Source of the DNA: Methanothermobacter thermautotrophicus
GTDB lineage: Archaea; Methanobacteriota; Methanobacteria; Methanobacteriales; Methanothermobacteraceae
Reading direction: 5' to 3'
Assembly: GCF_014889545.1 (NCBI RefSeq)
Contig: NZ_QKOF01000006.1
Span: 496,001-560,000 of the forward strand
DNA: 64,000 nucleotides
Under the pieces are notes generated by a model. That model was not told the DNA's origin. It saw only the letters and a list, made by a program, of their open reading frames with translations, and made no database searches. How positions within the stretch are numbered: position 1 is the stretch's first letter; every line of letters starts with the position of its first letter. The translations under genes and the position numbers were made by a program. Shown here piece after piece: positions 30,476 through 40,777 of this stretch.

Positions 30476-31333
30476 TTAATCCTTTATGGCATCTGCAATA
30501 AGCGGTGCAACCGAGATCTCACTGACATCAGATTTCAGGGTGTCTGTTGCAATGACCCTCTCAACACCGGCTGAGAATATCTTCAGGAGGGCGTCCTCCA
30601 CCAGTACAGGATGGACACAGCAAACAGTTATGCTTGAGGCTCCACATTCCCCTAAAATCCCGGCGGCGTTTACTATGGTCCCACCGGTGCTTATGATGTC
30701 ATCAACAATCACAGCGTCCTTACCCTCAACATCAAGGTCCCTAACACGGGTCTCAACAACCTCAGGGGATATTCGGACCTTCTCCATGTAGTCACATTCA
30801 CATCCAACTATGCTGCTAACATCCCGGGCATGGCCGAGGGCACCCTTATCAGGGGCGATGATCACAGGATCATCAAGGAAGGAGATGTGTTCCGCGATGA
30901 GGGGCATTGCAGAGAGTTCCCTTACAGGTATACTGAAGAACCCTGTGAGGCAGTTCTCATGGAGGTTCACGGTTACAATCTCATCTGCACCGGCAGACTC
31001 AAGGAGGTGGGCGACTATCCGCGCCGAAACGGCTTCACCGCTCTTGAAACGCCTCTCCTGCCTCCCGTAACCAAAGTAAGGTATGGCTGCACGCACATAA
31101 TCAGCTCCCAGGTCCTTGAGGTTCTCTATCATGAAAAGGAGCTCCATAAGATTCTCATCCTGGGGGTAACCTGTTGACTGCACAACGGTAACCTCTCCAT
31201 CCACTTCACCCTTAACCCGGATGTAACGTTCCCCATCAGGGAATTTACGGGTTTCAACCGGACATAGAGGCTCATCTAATAAATCTGCAACTGATGCAGC
31301 AAGTTTCTGTGACGCTGAACAACCTATTATCAT
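30476..31333 (-). CDS. prs: ribose-phosphate pyrophosphokinase (PRPP synthetase)
   Basis: Makes PRPP from ribose 5-phosphate and ATP for nucleotide, His, Trp and methanopterin synthesis. 285 residues. RRFKSGEAVSAR-type ATP loop (GRQERRFKSGE) and the PRPP-binding loop VIVDDIISTGGT are clear. ATG 31333 follows GGTGATTTTTC. Divergent from hypA with both TATA boxes in a 92-nt gap. Confidence 0.95.
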   Translation of the reverse strand: MIIGCSASQKLAASVADLLDEPLCPVETRKFPDGERYIRVKGEVDGEVTVVQSTGYPQDENLMELLFMIENLKDLGADYVRAAIPYFGYGRQERRFKSGEAVSARIVAHLLESAGADEIVTVNLHENCLTGFFSIPVRELSAMPLIAEHISFLDDPVIIAPDKGALGHARDVSSIVGCECDYMEKVRISPEVVETRVRDLDVEGKDAVIVDDIISTGGTIVNAAGILGECGASSITVCCVHPVLVEDALLKIFSAGVERVIATDTLKSDVSEISVAPLIADAIKD

Positions 31334-31359
31334 GAAAAATCACCTTCAGGTAATTAACA

Positions 31360-31400
31360 ATTTTTATATAGATAACTCTATTAATTCTAATTATAAAATT
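31360..31400. promoter_or_regulatory. divergent prs / hypA promoters
   Basis: On the minus strand CTATATAAAAATTG (around 31360-31373) lies about 30 nt before the prs ATG. On the plus strand AATTATAAAATTTTG (around 31389-31403) lies about 25-30 nt before the hypA start. Both leaders would be very short. Confidence 0.5.
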
Positions 31401-31425
31401 TTGTCAGACTAAAGAGGTGAAATGG

Positions 31426-31794
31426 GTGCATGAACTATCCATGGCCGATGCAATTGTAAGGACGGTTATCGATGCTGCAGAGAAGAATGACGCCGTTGAG
31501 GTCCTTGAGGTCACAGTTGAGATCGGCCAGCTTACCCTGCTGAACCCTGAACAGATAAAATTCATGCTGGAGGTCCTCAGCGAGGACACAATACTTGAAG
31601 GTGCCAGATTCAACCTTGAGGTTGTCCCGGTGGAGATAGAGTGTGAATGCGGATATGAGGGCGTGGTTGAGGCAGATGAACTTGACCACTTCACCCCGGT
31701 TATAGCATGTCCTGGCTGTGGCGGCCATGGGTTCCATGTGAGGGCTGGCAGGGAATGCAACGTTAAAAACATAAAGATTGAAAAGAGGGAATAG
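31426..31794 (+). CDS. hypA: hydrogenase nickel insertion protein HypA
   Basis: Nickel carrier for NiFe-hydrogenase maturation, 122 residues. I start at GTG 31426, because the product then begins Met-His-Glu and His2 is the nickel ligand in this family; GAGGTGA stands 5 nt upstream, which also disfavours the GTG at 31417. The zinc site is CECG...CPGCGG (C-x-C and C-x2-C). hypB follows after 12 nt, so the two are an operon serving the several hydrogenases of a hydrogenotroph. Confidence 0.95.
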   Translation: MHELSMADAIVRTVIDAAEKNDAVEVLEVTVEIGQLTLLNPEQIKFMLEVLSEDTILEGARFNLEVVPVEIECECGYEGVVEADELDHFTPVIACPGCGGHGFHVRAGRECNVKNIKIEKRE

Positions 31795-31806
31795 AGGAGG
31801 AATTCA

Positions 31807-32460
31807 ATGCATAAGGTAGCAGAGGTTGAAATTCAGAATGACATACTACTTGCAAACAGGAAACTCGCCAGGAAGAATCAGAGGCGCCTTGACAGGGCAA
31901 ATGTCTTTGCAGTTGACTTTCTTGGCGCAATAGGGTCCGGAAAAACAACTCTCATAGAGAGACTCATTGAGAACATGGACAGGAAGGTTGCGGTTATCGC
32001 AGGGGACGTTATAAGCAAATTCGACGCTGGAAGGTTCGAAAAGTATGGAGTACCTGTCGTTGGACTCAACACAGGTAAGGAGTGTCACCTTGACGCCCAC
32101 CTGGTTGAGCACGGACTTGAGGACCTCCCCCTTGACGACGTGGACCTCCTGTTCATTGAGAACGTCGGCAACCTCATCTGTCCGGTGGACTTTGACCTCG
32201 GATCACACATGAGGGTTGTTGTTGTAAGTTCCACAGAGGGCGACGACACCGTCGAGAAGCACCCCCTCATATTCAGGGAGGCGGACCTGGTTGTTATTAA
32301 CAAGGCCGACCTTGCAGAGGCCGTTGGCGCGGACCTTGACAAGATGGTCAGTGATGTTAAAAAAATCAACCCTACCGTGAAGGTACTCAGGACCAGCCTC
32401 AAGACCGGTGAGGGTGTTCAGGAGATCATAGACGCCATTGAAGGGGAAATGGCGGACTAA
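31807..32460 (+). CDS. hypB: hydrogenase maturation GTPase HypB
   Basis: GTPase that drives nickel insertion together with HypA. 217 residues. P-loop GAIGSGKT (about 38-45), metal-linked GxNTGKECHLDA segment with Cys and His, FIENVGNLICPVDFD, and guanine motif NKADL. The N-terminus lacks the CxxCGC nickel site and the His-rich stretch of some bacterial HypB. AGAGGAGGAATTCA gives a very good ribosome-binding site. Confidence 0.95.
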   Translation: MHKVAEVEIQNDILLANRKLARKNQRRLDRANVFAVDFLGAIGSGKTTLIERLIENMDRKVAVIAGDVISKFDAGRFEKYGVPVVGLNTGKECHLDAHLVEHGLEDLPLDDVDLLFIENVGNLICPVDFDLGSHMRVVVVSSTEGDDTVEKHPLIFREADLVVINKADLAEAVGADLDKMVSDVKKINPTVKVLRTSLKTGEGVQEIIDAIEGEMAD

Positions 32461-32480
32461 ATTTTTTATGGTGGTTTCCC

Positions 32481-33509
32481 TTGAAGATATGGATTGATAT
32501 CACCAACGCCCCCCACGTCAGGTTTTTCAGGGACGTTATAACCTACTTCCAGGAGGAGGGCGAGGATGTCATAATCACCGCCAGGAAGTTCGGTGATATA
32601 CACAGGCTCATGAAGCTCTTCGGCTTTGAATTCACATCAATAGGCAAACATGGAGTAACCCTCTCCGAGAAACTCATTGAGAGCACAAAGAGAGCATATA
32701 AACTCTCAAAGTTTATAGCGGAACAGAAACCAGATGTTGGCCTTTCAAAACACTCCATAGAACTCCCCAGGGTAACCTTTGGTCTGGGAATCCCAAGTGT
32801 CTATGTGCTTGACAACGAGCATGCCCTGGCAGCAAACAAGTTAACCCTCCCACTCTGTGACAATATAATAATGCCTGAGGTCATTGACCTCTGGGACATA
32901 ATGAGGACCGGTGCTGACCCAAACAGGATAAAAAGGTACAGGGGCACCTCCGAGATAATCCACTTCCAGAACTTTGAATACAATGAGAACATATTCGAGG
33001 ACCTGAACCTGAAACTTGACAGGGAGAAGACGATACTCATGAGGCCGGAGCCTTCACTGGCATCCTATCTTGACGCTGACTGCCATGAATCTGTCCTCAC
33101 ACCCATAGTGGAGGTCCTGAAGGATTATGCCAACATCCTCATAATACCCAGGTTCAGGGAACAGGCAGAGATCTTCGAGGGATATGATAATGTTACCATA
33201 ATAAAGCCACCCGTTGACACCTTCAGCCTCATGAAGAGATGTGACCTTGTTATAGGCGCCGGCGGGACCATGAACAGGGAGGCGGCTCTCCTCGGCACAC
33301 CTGTCATATCATGTTACCCTGGCAAGCCCCTTTCAGTGGACAGGTTCTATATAGATAATGGCCTCATGTACAGATCCACCGACGTGGACGAAATCGTGAA
33401 CACAGCCCTGAGACTCCTTGTCTCAAAGAGGAAAAGGAAGAAGTTAAGGACGGATGACCTCTTCAGGATCATAGTTGACATGGTCTATGAGGCCGCAGAG
33501 TCCAGTTAG
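32481..33509 (+). CDS. DUF354 family protein (GT-B glycosyltransferase-like fold)
   Basis: 342 residues of the archaeal DUF354 family, starting IWIDITNAPHVRFFRDV, with a C-terminal GAGGTMNREAALLGTPVIS segment like the sugar-nucleotide binding half of MurG/UDP-GlcNAc epimerase type GT-B proteins. A glycosyltransferase or epimerase role is likely but unproven. The start is TTG 32481 behind GGTGG. It lies 20 nt after hypB, with no obvious functional link. Confidence 0.8.
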   Translation: MKIWIDITNAPHVRFFRDVITYFQEEGEDVIITARKFGDIHRLMKLFGFEFTSIGKHGVTLSEKLIESTKRAYKLSKFIAEQKPDVGLSKHSIELPRVTFGLGIPSVYVLDNEHALAANKLTLPLCDNIIMPEVIDLWDIMRTGADPNRIKRYRGTSEIIHFQNFEYNENIFEDLNLKLDREKTILMRPEPSLASYLDADCHESVLTPIVEVLKDYANILIIPRFREQAEIFEGYDNVTIIKPPVDTFSLMKRCDLVIGAGGTMNREAALLGTPVISCYPGKPLSVDRFYIDNGLMYRSTDVDEIVNTALRLLVSKRKRKKLRTDDLFRIIVDMVYEAAESS

Positions 33510-33690
33510 GGGGTCGCCCTTAAAAAGGTGCTGGTGGCAGTCCATAGATGCAAGGTAGGGGCTCTGGATTCATAAACCAGAATCGGAAGTCATTATTTTC
33601 CTGATGATTTTCATTTAATGAACATGAAACCTTCATATGATGAGTAAAATAAATCTAGAACCATAAAAACAGTCTAAAAACAATTTTGAG

Positions 33691-33765
<75 letters not shown>

Positions 33766-33848
33766 AACAAAGTATACATTAAGCCTTTTAATATTTAAAC
33801 TTAACCTTATTAAATATTCCATGGATACTTAATATGGTGATTCATGTG

Positions 33849-34346
33849 ATGGTGAGGAACGTCCGGGAGGAGGACTTCCTGGCAATAGCTGAACTGGCAT
33901 ATGAATGTCCGCCCATGGTCACAGAGAGAAACTCCATCTACCATATATTCACCCGGTTCTTCAGCACGACATCCTTTGTGGCTGAAGATGGGGATGAAAT
34001 CATGGGTTTCCTCCTGGGCTTCATATCACAGGATAACCCCTCCGAGGCATACATCCACCTCCTCTGTGTTTCACCATCCCTACGAGGAAGGGGGACTGCC
34101 AGGCGGCTTCTTGAGAGTTTCACAGTAACCGTGAGGGGGATGGGTGCGAGGGAGATATACCTAATCACAAAACCATCAAACCACCGCGCAATAAGGTTCT
34201 ACCTTAAAAACGGTTTCAGACCAGTTGAAGAGGGTAAAACAGTTGATGCTGGCCCTGTAGTGGCTTTAGCAGACTATAATGGTCCCGGAGAGGACATGGT
34301 TGTCTTCCGAAAATCCATCCATGGCCAGAAAAACTTTTTAAGATAA
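33849..34346 (+). CDS. GNAT-family N-acetyltransferase
   Basis: 165 residues. The acetyl-CoA loop is CVSPSLRGRGTARRLLE and the FYLKNGFRPVEEG segment closes the fold. It resembles diaminobutyrate or ribosomal acetyltransferases only in general; substrate unknown. ATG 33849 is chosen because GGTGATTC lies at the right distance and the product begins VRNVREEDF; ATG 33834 would put that site inside the gene. Alone between tRNA-Ala and a large membrane protein. Confidence 0.88.
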   Translation: MVRNVREEDFLAIAELAYECPPMVTERNSIYHIFTRFFSTTSFVAEDGDEIMGFLLGFISQDNPSEAYIHLLCVSPSLRGRGTARRLLESFTVTVRGMGAREIYLITKPSNHRAIRFYLKNGFRPVEEGKTVDAGPVVALADYNGPGEDMVVFRKSIHGQKNFLR

Positions 34347-34455
34347 CCCGCAATATATGATCTAGTTGCAACCCCATATACCTGTGGCTTCAGGGCCCGG
34401 ATTTTCGCCCTGAACATGTCTGCAGTCCCAGTCATAAACACCCGGGAGGATTAAA

Positions 34456-35532
34456 TTGGCCCTTATAGCACAGAACCACCTTCAGTTAATAATTGAGGTT
34501 GGTATAATACTCTACGCAGCAATGGTTTTTCTGCTCAACCTTGCACCCCTATCCCTTAGTATGATTCTGTTCATCTGCATAGTCCTCGGAATCGGATTCA
34601 ACATAATCTTCGGCCTGGACGTGGTTGCGCTCTTCATATCATTCGGTCAGAGCGAATTCACCCACCCCTTTGGCCCCATAGCACTACTCGTGTCAGTGTC
34701 CTCTCTTGCAGCCCTTGCAATCATGGAGGAATCCGGGGTTGATGTGAGGGGTCTCAGAGGCTTTGTTTACCTGCTCATGGCGGGTATAACAATCTTTGGG
34801 GGTCTTATGCACAGGTCATTCCTTCTTCTATGGCTTCTGGGCCTTGTTATAGGACTTTTCATAATATCAAAGTCCATGAGACAGAGGTCCATCATCACAG
34901 TTAAGCGGGTCGCAGGCTTCACATTACTTGCACTGGCAGGATTCGGGGGCCTCGAGTTACTATCAAGGATACTCCAGATGCCTGTTCTAAGCCCTCTTCT
35001 CCGTATAGAGAGACTTGAAACCTTTTCGCTGCCGAGCATCAAACTTGTCCTCAAGAACACCACCCTCCTTGGCCACAATCCAATGTCGTCCTACTGGGGT
35101 GAACTATCAACCGGATTTGGCGATGGATACATTTCACTTCCACTTCAGCTCATACTCTTCTTTGGCCTGCCCTTCCCGGTCTTCTATGGGATACTGGTTA
35201 ACAAGAAGGACGTGATAGATTACATGGTGCCAGGAGTATTTGGGTGGGCCTATGACTTTGGATACATTACACTGTTCTTCCTCCTGATCTGGTGTGCGGG
35301 TATCATTATAATGGGTTTAAAGGTGCTACGCATATACCGCGAAATGCGTGAAAATGGCTCAAGAAGCTACCTTGGAAGGGAGGTGCTGCTGACCGGGGCC
35401 CTCGCAGCCTTCATGTCACAGGCCATAATAGGACTCTTCGTGATAAACAGGACAATAAACGGGACAGCCCTCCTTACCTTCATCTTCCTCAGCGCACTCA
35501 TATTTGCAAACTCCGTCGGGGTGAAGGAGTAG
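34456..35532 (+). CDS. multi-pass membrane protein of unknown family
   Basis: 358 residues with about nine hydrophobic segments and a hydrophilic loop near 185-215 (LLRIERLETFSLPSIKL). I do not recognise a family. It starts with TTG 34456 behind a strong GGAGGATTAAA. The stop is 51 nt before DUF1890, so it may be the first gene of the methionine synthase string, which would make a transport or anchoring role worth asking about; that is only inference. No charged catalytic motif stands out. Confidence 0.75.
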   Translation: MALIAQNHLQLIIEVGIILYAAMVFLLNLAPLSLSMILFICIVLGIGFNIIFGLDVVALFISFGQSEFTHPFGPIALLVSVSSLAALAIMEESGVDVRGLRGFVYLLMAGITIFGGLMHRSFLLLWLLGLVIGLFIISKSMRQRSIITVKRVAGFTLLALAGFGGLELLSRILQMPVLSPLLRIERLETFSLPSIKLVLKNTTLLGHNPMSSYWGELSTGFGDGYISLPLQLILFFGLPFPVFYGILVNKKDVIDYMVPGVFGWAYDFGYITLFFLLIWCAGIIIMGLKVLRIYREMRENGSRSYLGREVLLTGALAAFMSQAIIGLFVINRTINGTALLTFIFLSALIFANSVGVKE

Positions 35533-35583
35533 GATGGCCCTCTTCTGATAATCAAGAACCCAATGATGTGGGGGAGATAATTC

Positions 35584-36057
35584 ATGAAAACTGAATCAAC
35601 AGGGAAGGCTTTAATGGTGCTGGGATGCCCGGAATCGCCGGTGCAGATCCCTCTGGCAATATACACATCACATAAACTCAAAAGGAAGGGCTTCAGGGTT
35701 ACGGTGACAGCCAATCCAGCCGCACTACGGCTTGTCCAGGTCGCGGACCCTGAGGGCATATACACCGATGAAATGGTGGACCTTGAATCCTGCCTCAACG
35801 AGTTATCTGAGGGCGACTACGAATTTCTCACGGGCTTTGTACCCAACGATGCTGCTGCAGCATACCTTGTTACCTTTGCAGGGATACTGAATACGGAAAC
35901 CCTGGCAGTAGTATTTGACAGGGATGTGGATGTTCTTGAGGAACTCGTTAATGAGATAATGGAGAACCTTGACGCAGAGATCATAGCTGCAAGGGCACAC
36001 CACAACCCGGCACCCCTGCGGGTGAGGATAGACAGGTTCATGGAGGAGAGACCATGA
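35584..36057 (+). CDS. DUF1890 family protein
   Basis: 157-residue soluble protein of the methanogen-specific DUF1890 family. It starts with a Rossmann-like beta-alpha pattern (ALMVLGCPESPVQIPLAIYTS) and has AHHNPAPLRVRIDRF near the end. No catalytic residues can be named. ATG 35584 has GGGGGAGATAATTC upstream. Its TGA overlaps the DUF1894 ATG (ATGA at 36054), and methionine synthase comes next, suggesting a role as its partner. Confidence 0.85.
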   Translation: MKTESTGKALMVLGCPESPVQIPLAIYTSHKLKRKGFRVTVTANPAALRLVQVADPEGIYTDEMVDLESCLNELSEGDYEFLTGFVPNDAAAAYLVTFAGILNTETLAVVFDRDVDVLEELVNEIMENLDAEIIAARAHHNPAPLRVRIDRFMEERP

Positions 36058-36359
36058 CATTCTGCCTTGAGACCTATCTGCAGCAGTCAGGGGACTATGA
36101 GGTCCACATGAAGAGGGCTGGTTTCAGGGAATGTGCAGCAATGATAGAAAAGAAGGCACGGAGGGTCGTCCACATAAAGCCCGGTGAGAAGATCCTTGGC
36201 GCAAGGATAATCGGCATACCACCCGTACCCATAGGTATCGATGAGGAAAGATCAACCGTCATGATACCATACACCAAGCCATGCTACGGGACAGCAGTGG
36301 TTGAGCTACCGGTTGATCCAGAGGAGATAAAGAGAATCCTTGAACTTGCAGAGCCCTGA
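36054..36359 (+). CDS. DUF1894 family protein
   Basis: 101-residue methanogen-specific protein. CAAMIEKKARRVVHIKPGEKI and IPYTKPCYGTAVVELPV are its most distinctive parts; three cysteines are present. Coupled to DUF1890 by a 4-nt overlap and followed after 10 nt by metE. Function unknown; the arrangement suggests that DUF1890, DUF1894 and MetE are made in equal amounts. Confidence 0.85.
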   Translation: MTFCLETYLQQSGDYEVHMKRAGFRECAAMIEKKARRVVHIKPGEKILGARIIGIPPVPIGIDEERSTVMIPYTKPCYGTAVVELPVDPEEIKRILELAEP

Positions 36360-36369
36360 GGGTGATGTT

Positions 36370-37296
36370 GTGATCACAACAGTCGTTGGAAGCTACCCTG
36401 CAGACCCCAGGGGTCCTGAGACACTGGGTGAACGTTTAATGAGTTTTTTAGGGTCCTACGATAGCTACAGACCGGCCATAGAGGCTGCTGTGAGGGACCA
36501 GGTCCGGGCGGGAGTTGATATAATATCTGATGGACAGGTCCGGGGCGACATGGTGGGACACTTCGCAGCGGCAATCGGGGGCATGAGGGTCGAGGACGGC
36601 ACATCAATCATATACTCGAGGATAACACCACCTGCAGGTTCCATAGGTGCAGATGACCTCAGATATGCGCAGAGGATTTTAAGGAACCTCACAGATGACG
36701 AATCAAGGGGTGTTAAGGGAATAATAACGGGACCATCAACCATGGTCCACGCATCCAGGATAGAGGGATTCTACGACCCCATGAGGAGGGACCGGGCCGT
36801 CATGGACATGGCAGGGGCTCTTAAAATAGAGGCTCAGCACCTTCAGGATGCAGGTGCTGCAATGATACAGATAGATGAACCATTCCTCTCAACCGGAATT
36901 GTGGATATTAAAACAGCTGAGAGGGCCATAGATTACATTGCAGCCGATCTCGAAGTTGAGGTATCCCTGCATGTCTGCGGGGACATAAGGGACGTCCTCT
37001 CTGATCTCCTCAGGTTTAGGGTTGATGTGCTGGACCTTGAATTCGCGGGGAGACCCTCCAACCTGGAGGTCCTCGAGGAGAAATGGCGGGGTGATAAGGG
37101 GATAGGATTCGGATGTGTTGATACCACAACAGACAGGGTTGAGTCCATCGAGGAGATAAGAAACCTTATTAAAAGGGGTGCTGATATAGTTGGAGAGGAG
37201 AACCTCTACATCGACCCTGACTGTGGAATGAGAAAACTCCCAAGGGAGGCAGCCTTCAGTAAACTCCGCAACATGGTTATGGCAGCAGGTAATTGA
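36370..37296 (+). CDS. metE: archaeal core methionine synthase (MetE C-terminal type)
   Basis: 308 residues, equal to only the catalytic C-terminal barrel of cobalamin-independent methionine synthase. Zinc ligands appear in LHVCGDI (His, Cys) and DPDCGMRKL (Cys), with substrate residues QIDEPFLS. The enzyme of M. thermautotrophicus was shown to use methylcobalamin rather than methyl-folate; the natural donor is probably a corrinoid protein. GTG 36370 has GGTGATGTT directly upstream. It sits between DUF1894 and thyA. Confidence 0.93.
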   Translation: MITTVVGSYPADPRGPETLGERLMSFLGSYDSYRPAIEAAVRDQVRAGVDIISDGQVRGDMVGHFAAAIGGMRVEDGTSIIYSRITPPAGSIGADDLRYAQRILRNLTDDESRGVKGIITGPSTMVHASRIEGFYDPMRRDRAVMDMAGALKIEAQHLQDAGAAMIQIDEPFLSTGIVDIKTAERAIDYIAADLEVEVSLHVCGDIRDVLSDLLRFRVDVLDLEFAGRPSNLEVLEEKWRGDKGIGFGCVDTTTDRVESIEEIRNLIKRGADIVGEENLYIDPDCGMRKLPREAAFSKLRNMVMAAGN

Positions 37297-37307
37297 GGGT
37301 GTTCATG

Positions 37308-37969
37308 ATGGCCTACAGTATAGAAGTCAGTGAAATTGCAGATGGATGGAAGAAACTGGTTGAGAAGATAATGCGTGATGGTAGGGAGATAAGGGACGAA
37401 AGGGGATCCCTTACAAGGGAGGTCATGAACACCGTTGTAACCATAAAGGAGCCCCTCGGTAAATCAGATGACTTCTACCATATCAGGAGGGGCTCACTGC
37501 TCAACATAAAGGTACCTGAGGGCTACTTCTGGAGCGGCGAAAAACTTGAGAAGTACTCTGAACAGTTCCTCTCCAGAGACCGAAAGGGCTTTGTCTACAC
37601 CTATGGTAACCGGCTGAGGGCCCACTTCGGTGTGGACCAGGTGAATGAGGCCATAGGGAGACTTAAAAACTGCACGGAATCAAGGAGGGCCACCATGGTA
37701 ACCTGGGATCCTCCTGAGGACACCGAGAGTGATGAGGTCCCCTGCATGATCCTGGTTGACTTCAAGATAAGGGATGGGAGGCTCTTCACAACGGCACTGT
37801 GGCGAAGTCATGACATCTACGGTGCATGGTTCCCCAATGCGGTGGGCCTGGCATACCTTGCAGATCACGTCGCATCAGAGGTGGGTGTTGAAGTGGGTCA
37901 CATAACCATCCACTCCATTAGCGCTCATATATATGAGGTTAACTTTAAAGAAGCAGAAGAGGTGATCAA

Positions 37970-37976
<7 letters not shown>
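37308..37976 (+). CDS. thyA: archaeal thymidylate synthase
   Basis: 222 residues, the short methanogen version of ThyA that converts dUMP to dTMP, with a methanopterin C1 carrier as likely cofactor. Conserved parts are [14 protein letters not shown], the VPCM catalytic cysteine segment, [11 protein letters not shown] and [21 protein letters not shown] precedes ATG 37308 (ATG 37305 is also possible). Its TAA overlaps the mch ATG by 7 nt, which couples two C1-carrier enzymes. Confidence 0.92.
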
Positions 37977-38932
<956 letters not shown>

Positions 38933-38973
38933 ACATCCCTGAACACTTCTATTTTTTCTGGAGCACCTGAAAA

Positions 38974-40101
38974 ATGACAAGGATAGCGGTAGCAGGGTGC
39001 CGTTCCTATGACCCTGAGGAGGTAAGGGAATCGGTCGATGAGTGTATTGAACTTCTGGGTGGAGCCCGGAGGTTCGCCTCCCGGGGGGACAGGGTTCTAC
39101 TCAAACCCAACATGCTCATGGCGGCACCACCAGAGAGGCACGTCACAACCCACCCCGCAGTCATCGAGGCCGTGGCAGAGGTGTTTCTGGACATTGGGGC
39201 TGAGGTATCCATAGGGGACAGTCCTGGCGGTTCATTCAGGAACATAGAGAGATTCTGGAGGGTCACTGGAATACTTGACGTGTGCAGGCGACTGGATATT
39301 GAAGCCGTGAATTTTGAGGCCTCGGGGTCCTACATCATGGGTTCAGGGTATCCTATTTCAAGGCCGGTTGTGGACAGTGACCTTGTCGTTAACCTCCCCA
39401 AGCTGAAGACCCACAGCATGACCATATTCACCTGTGCCGTTAAGAACATGTACGGTGCAGTTCCTGGATTCAGGAAGGCAGATTACCACAGGGAGCACCC
39501 CAGACCATCCGAGTTTGCCAGGAGGCTCCTTGAAATCTACCTTCTCACAGAACCATCCCTCACCCTGGTTGATGGTGTGGTCGGGATGGAGGGGAACGGT
39601 CCATCGGGGGGAGACCCCAGGGACCTTGGGATCCTTCTGGCATCAGAGGATGCAATCGCACTTGACGTATACATCCCGTGGCTACTGGGGATGGACCCCT
39701 TCAGGGTCCCGGTCAATGAGGCCGCCAGGATGGAGGGACTCGCCCCGGATCCAGGTGAACTTGAAATTGCAGGTTATGAACCTGAAAGGGTGGATGACTT
39801 CAGGTGGCCATCAAACATCTATTACACCCTTGACCTCCTACCATCTGCCCTTGCACGTGCCATCATGAAGCTCTGGTGGTCCAGGCCAGCCATAGATTCT
39901 GAGAGGTGCAGGAACTGCGGCGTCTGTGTTGAGAGCTGCCCGGTTGAGGCCCTGAAGGCAGGGGCAGTTATACCGGAATTCGATTATTCCCGCTGCATCA
40001 ACTGTCTCTGCTGCATGGAGGTATGTCCCCACGCAGCATTCTATCAGGACAGGAGCCTCATGTACAGGTTCACGAGCCTCTTTTCAAGGGTCCTGAAATA
40101 G
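38974..40101 (+). CDS. DUF362 protein with two [4Fe-4S] ferredoxin sites
   Basis: 375 residues: a DUF362 domain (about 1-295, with VLLKPNMLMAAPPERHVTTHP and DSDLVVNLPKLKTH) followed by a 2x[4Fe-4S] domain with CRNCGVCVESCP and CINCLCCMEVCP. Function unknown; such proteins may act in electron transfer or iron-sulfur-dependent reduction. Its last codons and stop are inside a direct repeat whose second copy lies 66 nt downstream. Confidence 0.88.
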   Translation: MTRIAVAGCRSYDPEEVRESVDECIELLGGARRFASRGDRVLLKPNMLMAAPPERHVTTHPAVIEAVAEVFLDIGAEVSIGDSPGGSFRNIERFWRVTGILDVCRRLDIEAVNFEASGSYIMGSGYPISRPVVDSDLVVNLPKLKTHSMTIFTCAVKNMYGAVPGFRKADYHREHPRPSEFARRLLEIYLLTEPSLTLVDGVVGMEGNGPSGGDPRDLGILLASEDAIALDVYIPWLLGMDPFRVPVNEAARMEGLAPDPGELEIAGYEPERVDDFRWPSNIYYTLDLLPSALARAIMKLWWSRPAIDSERCRNCGVCVESCPVEALKAGAVIPEFDYSRCINCLCCMEVCPHAAFYQDRSLMYRFTSLFSRVLK

Positions 40102-40184
40102 GCTGGTTTGTCTTTCTTGTCTTTGCATCAGGCAGTTTAAGTTCTTCCTTCAGGGGTCCTGAAATAGGCTGGTCTGTCTTTCTT
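40088..40184 (+). repeat. 31-bp near-perfect direct repeat over the DUF362 stop codon
   Basis: GGGTCCTGAAATAGGCTGG plus a TGTCTTTCTT tail occurs at 40088-40118 and 40154-40184 with one difference (TTTG versus TCTG), and weaker similarity extends a few bases to the left. The first copy contains the DUF362 stop (TAG). The second copy lies in the gene-free gap before yjbQ, so the 3' end of the gene was duplicated with a 66-bp step. Confidence 0.8.
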
Positions 40185-40302
40185 CCAGTGGCCTTTCCAG
40201 GTTACTGTGGAATGGCTGAAGTTAGGCATGTCTTCCTCAACCATCCAGCTCAAAGCCTCCAGCATCCTGGCAGTATATCCTCAAAACCCTGCTTTTCTGG
40301 GC

Positions 40303-40318
40303 GAAGTTTTTATTTAAA
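40303..40318 (+). promoter_or_regulatory. yjbQ promoter
   Basis: GAAGTTTTTATTTAAA matches an archaeal BRE-TATA and lies about 35 nt before the yjbQ ATG, giving a short leader with GGTGTTTTC as ribosome-binding site. Confidence 0.5.
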
Positions 40319-40348
40319 TGAGGTACATAAATGGAATATGGTGTTTTC

Positions 40349-40762
40349 ATGGAAGTCTATACACAGGAACTCCCCATGAGGACCTCAAGAAGGGTTGAAC
40401 TCATTGACATAACCTCCATGGTTACAGGTGTTCTTGAGTCCTCAGGGATAAGGAACGGGATACTGAACGTCTTCTCAAGGCATTCAACATCAGCGATATT
40501 CATAAATGAAAATGAAAGCAGACTCCTCAGCGACATTGAATCCATGCTTGAGGGTGCAGTGCCGGTGGATGCATCCTATGGACACAACATCATCGACAAC
40601 AATGCAGACTCCCATCTGAGGGCCGTCCTCCTCGGGGGAAGTCAGACAGTTCCGGTCATCAATGGATCAATGGACCTTGGGACCTGGCAGAGCATATTCT
40701 TCGCAGAATTCGACGGACCCAGAAACAGGAGGATAAGGGTTTCAGTGGCTGGGAAACCCTGA
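40349..40762 (+). CDS. YjbQ / UPF0047 family protein
   Basis: 137 residues, full length for the widespread YjbQ family (thought to carry thiamine-phosphate synthase side activity). Conserved: HSTSAIFINENE, SYGHNIIDNNADSHLRA and GTWQSIFFAEFDGPR, with His and Asp that shape the active site. ATG 40349 fits the GGTGTTTTC site; ATG 40331 lies before it. Known to me as UPF0047 protein MTH_771. Convergent with pheT (15 nt between stops). Confidence 0.93.
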   Translation: MEVYTQELPMRTSRRVELIDITSMVTGVLESSGIRNGILNVFSRHSTSAIFINENESRLLSDIESMLEGAVPVDASYGHNIIDNNADSHLRAVLLGGSQTVPVINGSMDLGTWQSIFFAEFDGPRNRRIRVSVAGKP

Positions 40763-40777
40763 AAGTTCCCTTTCCAT

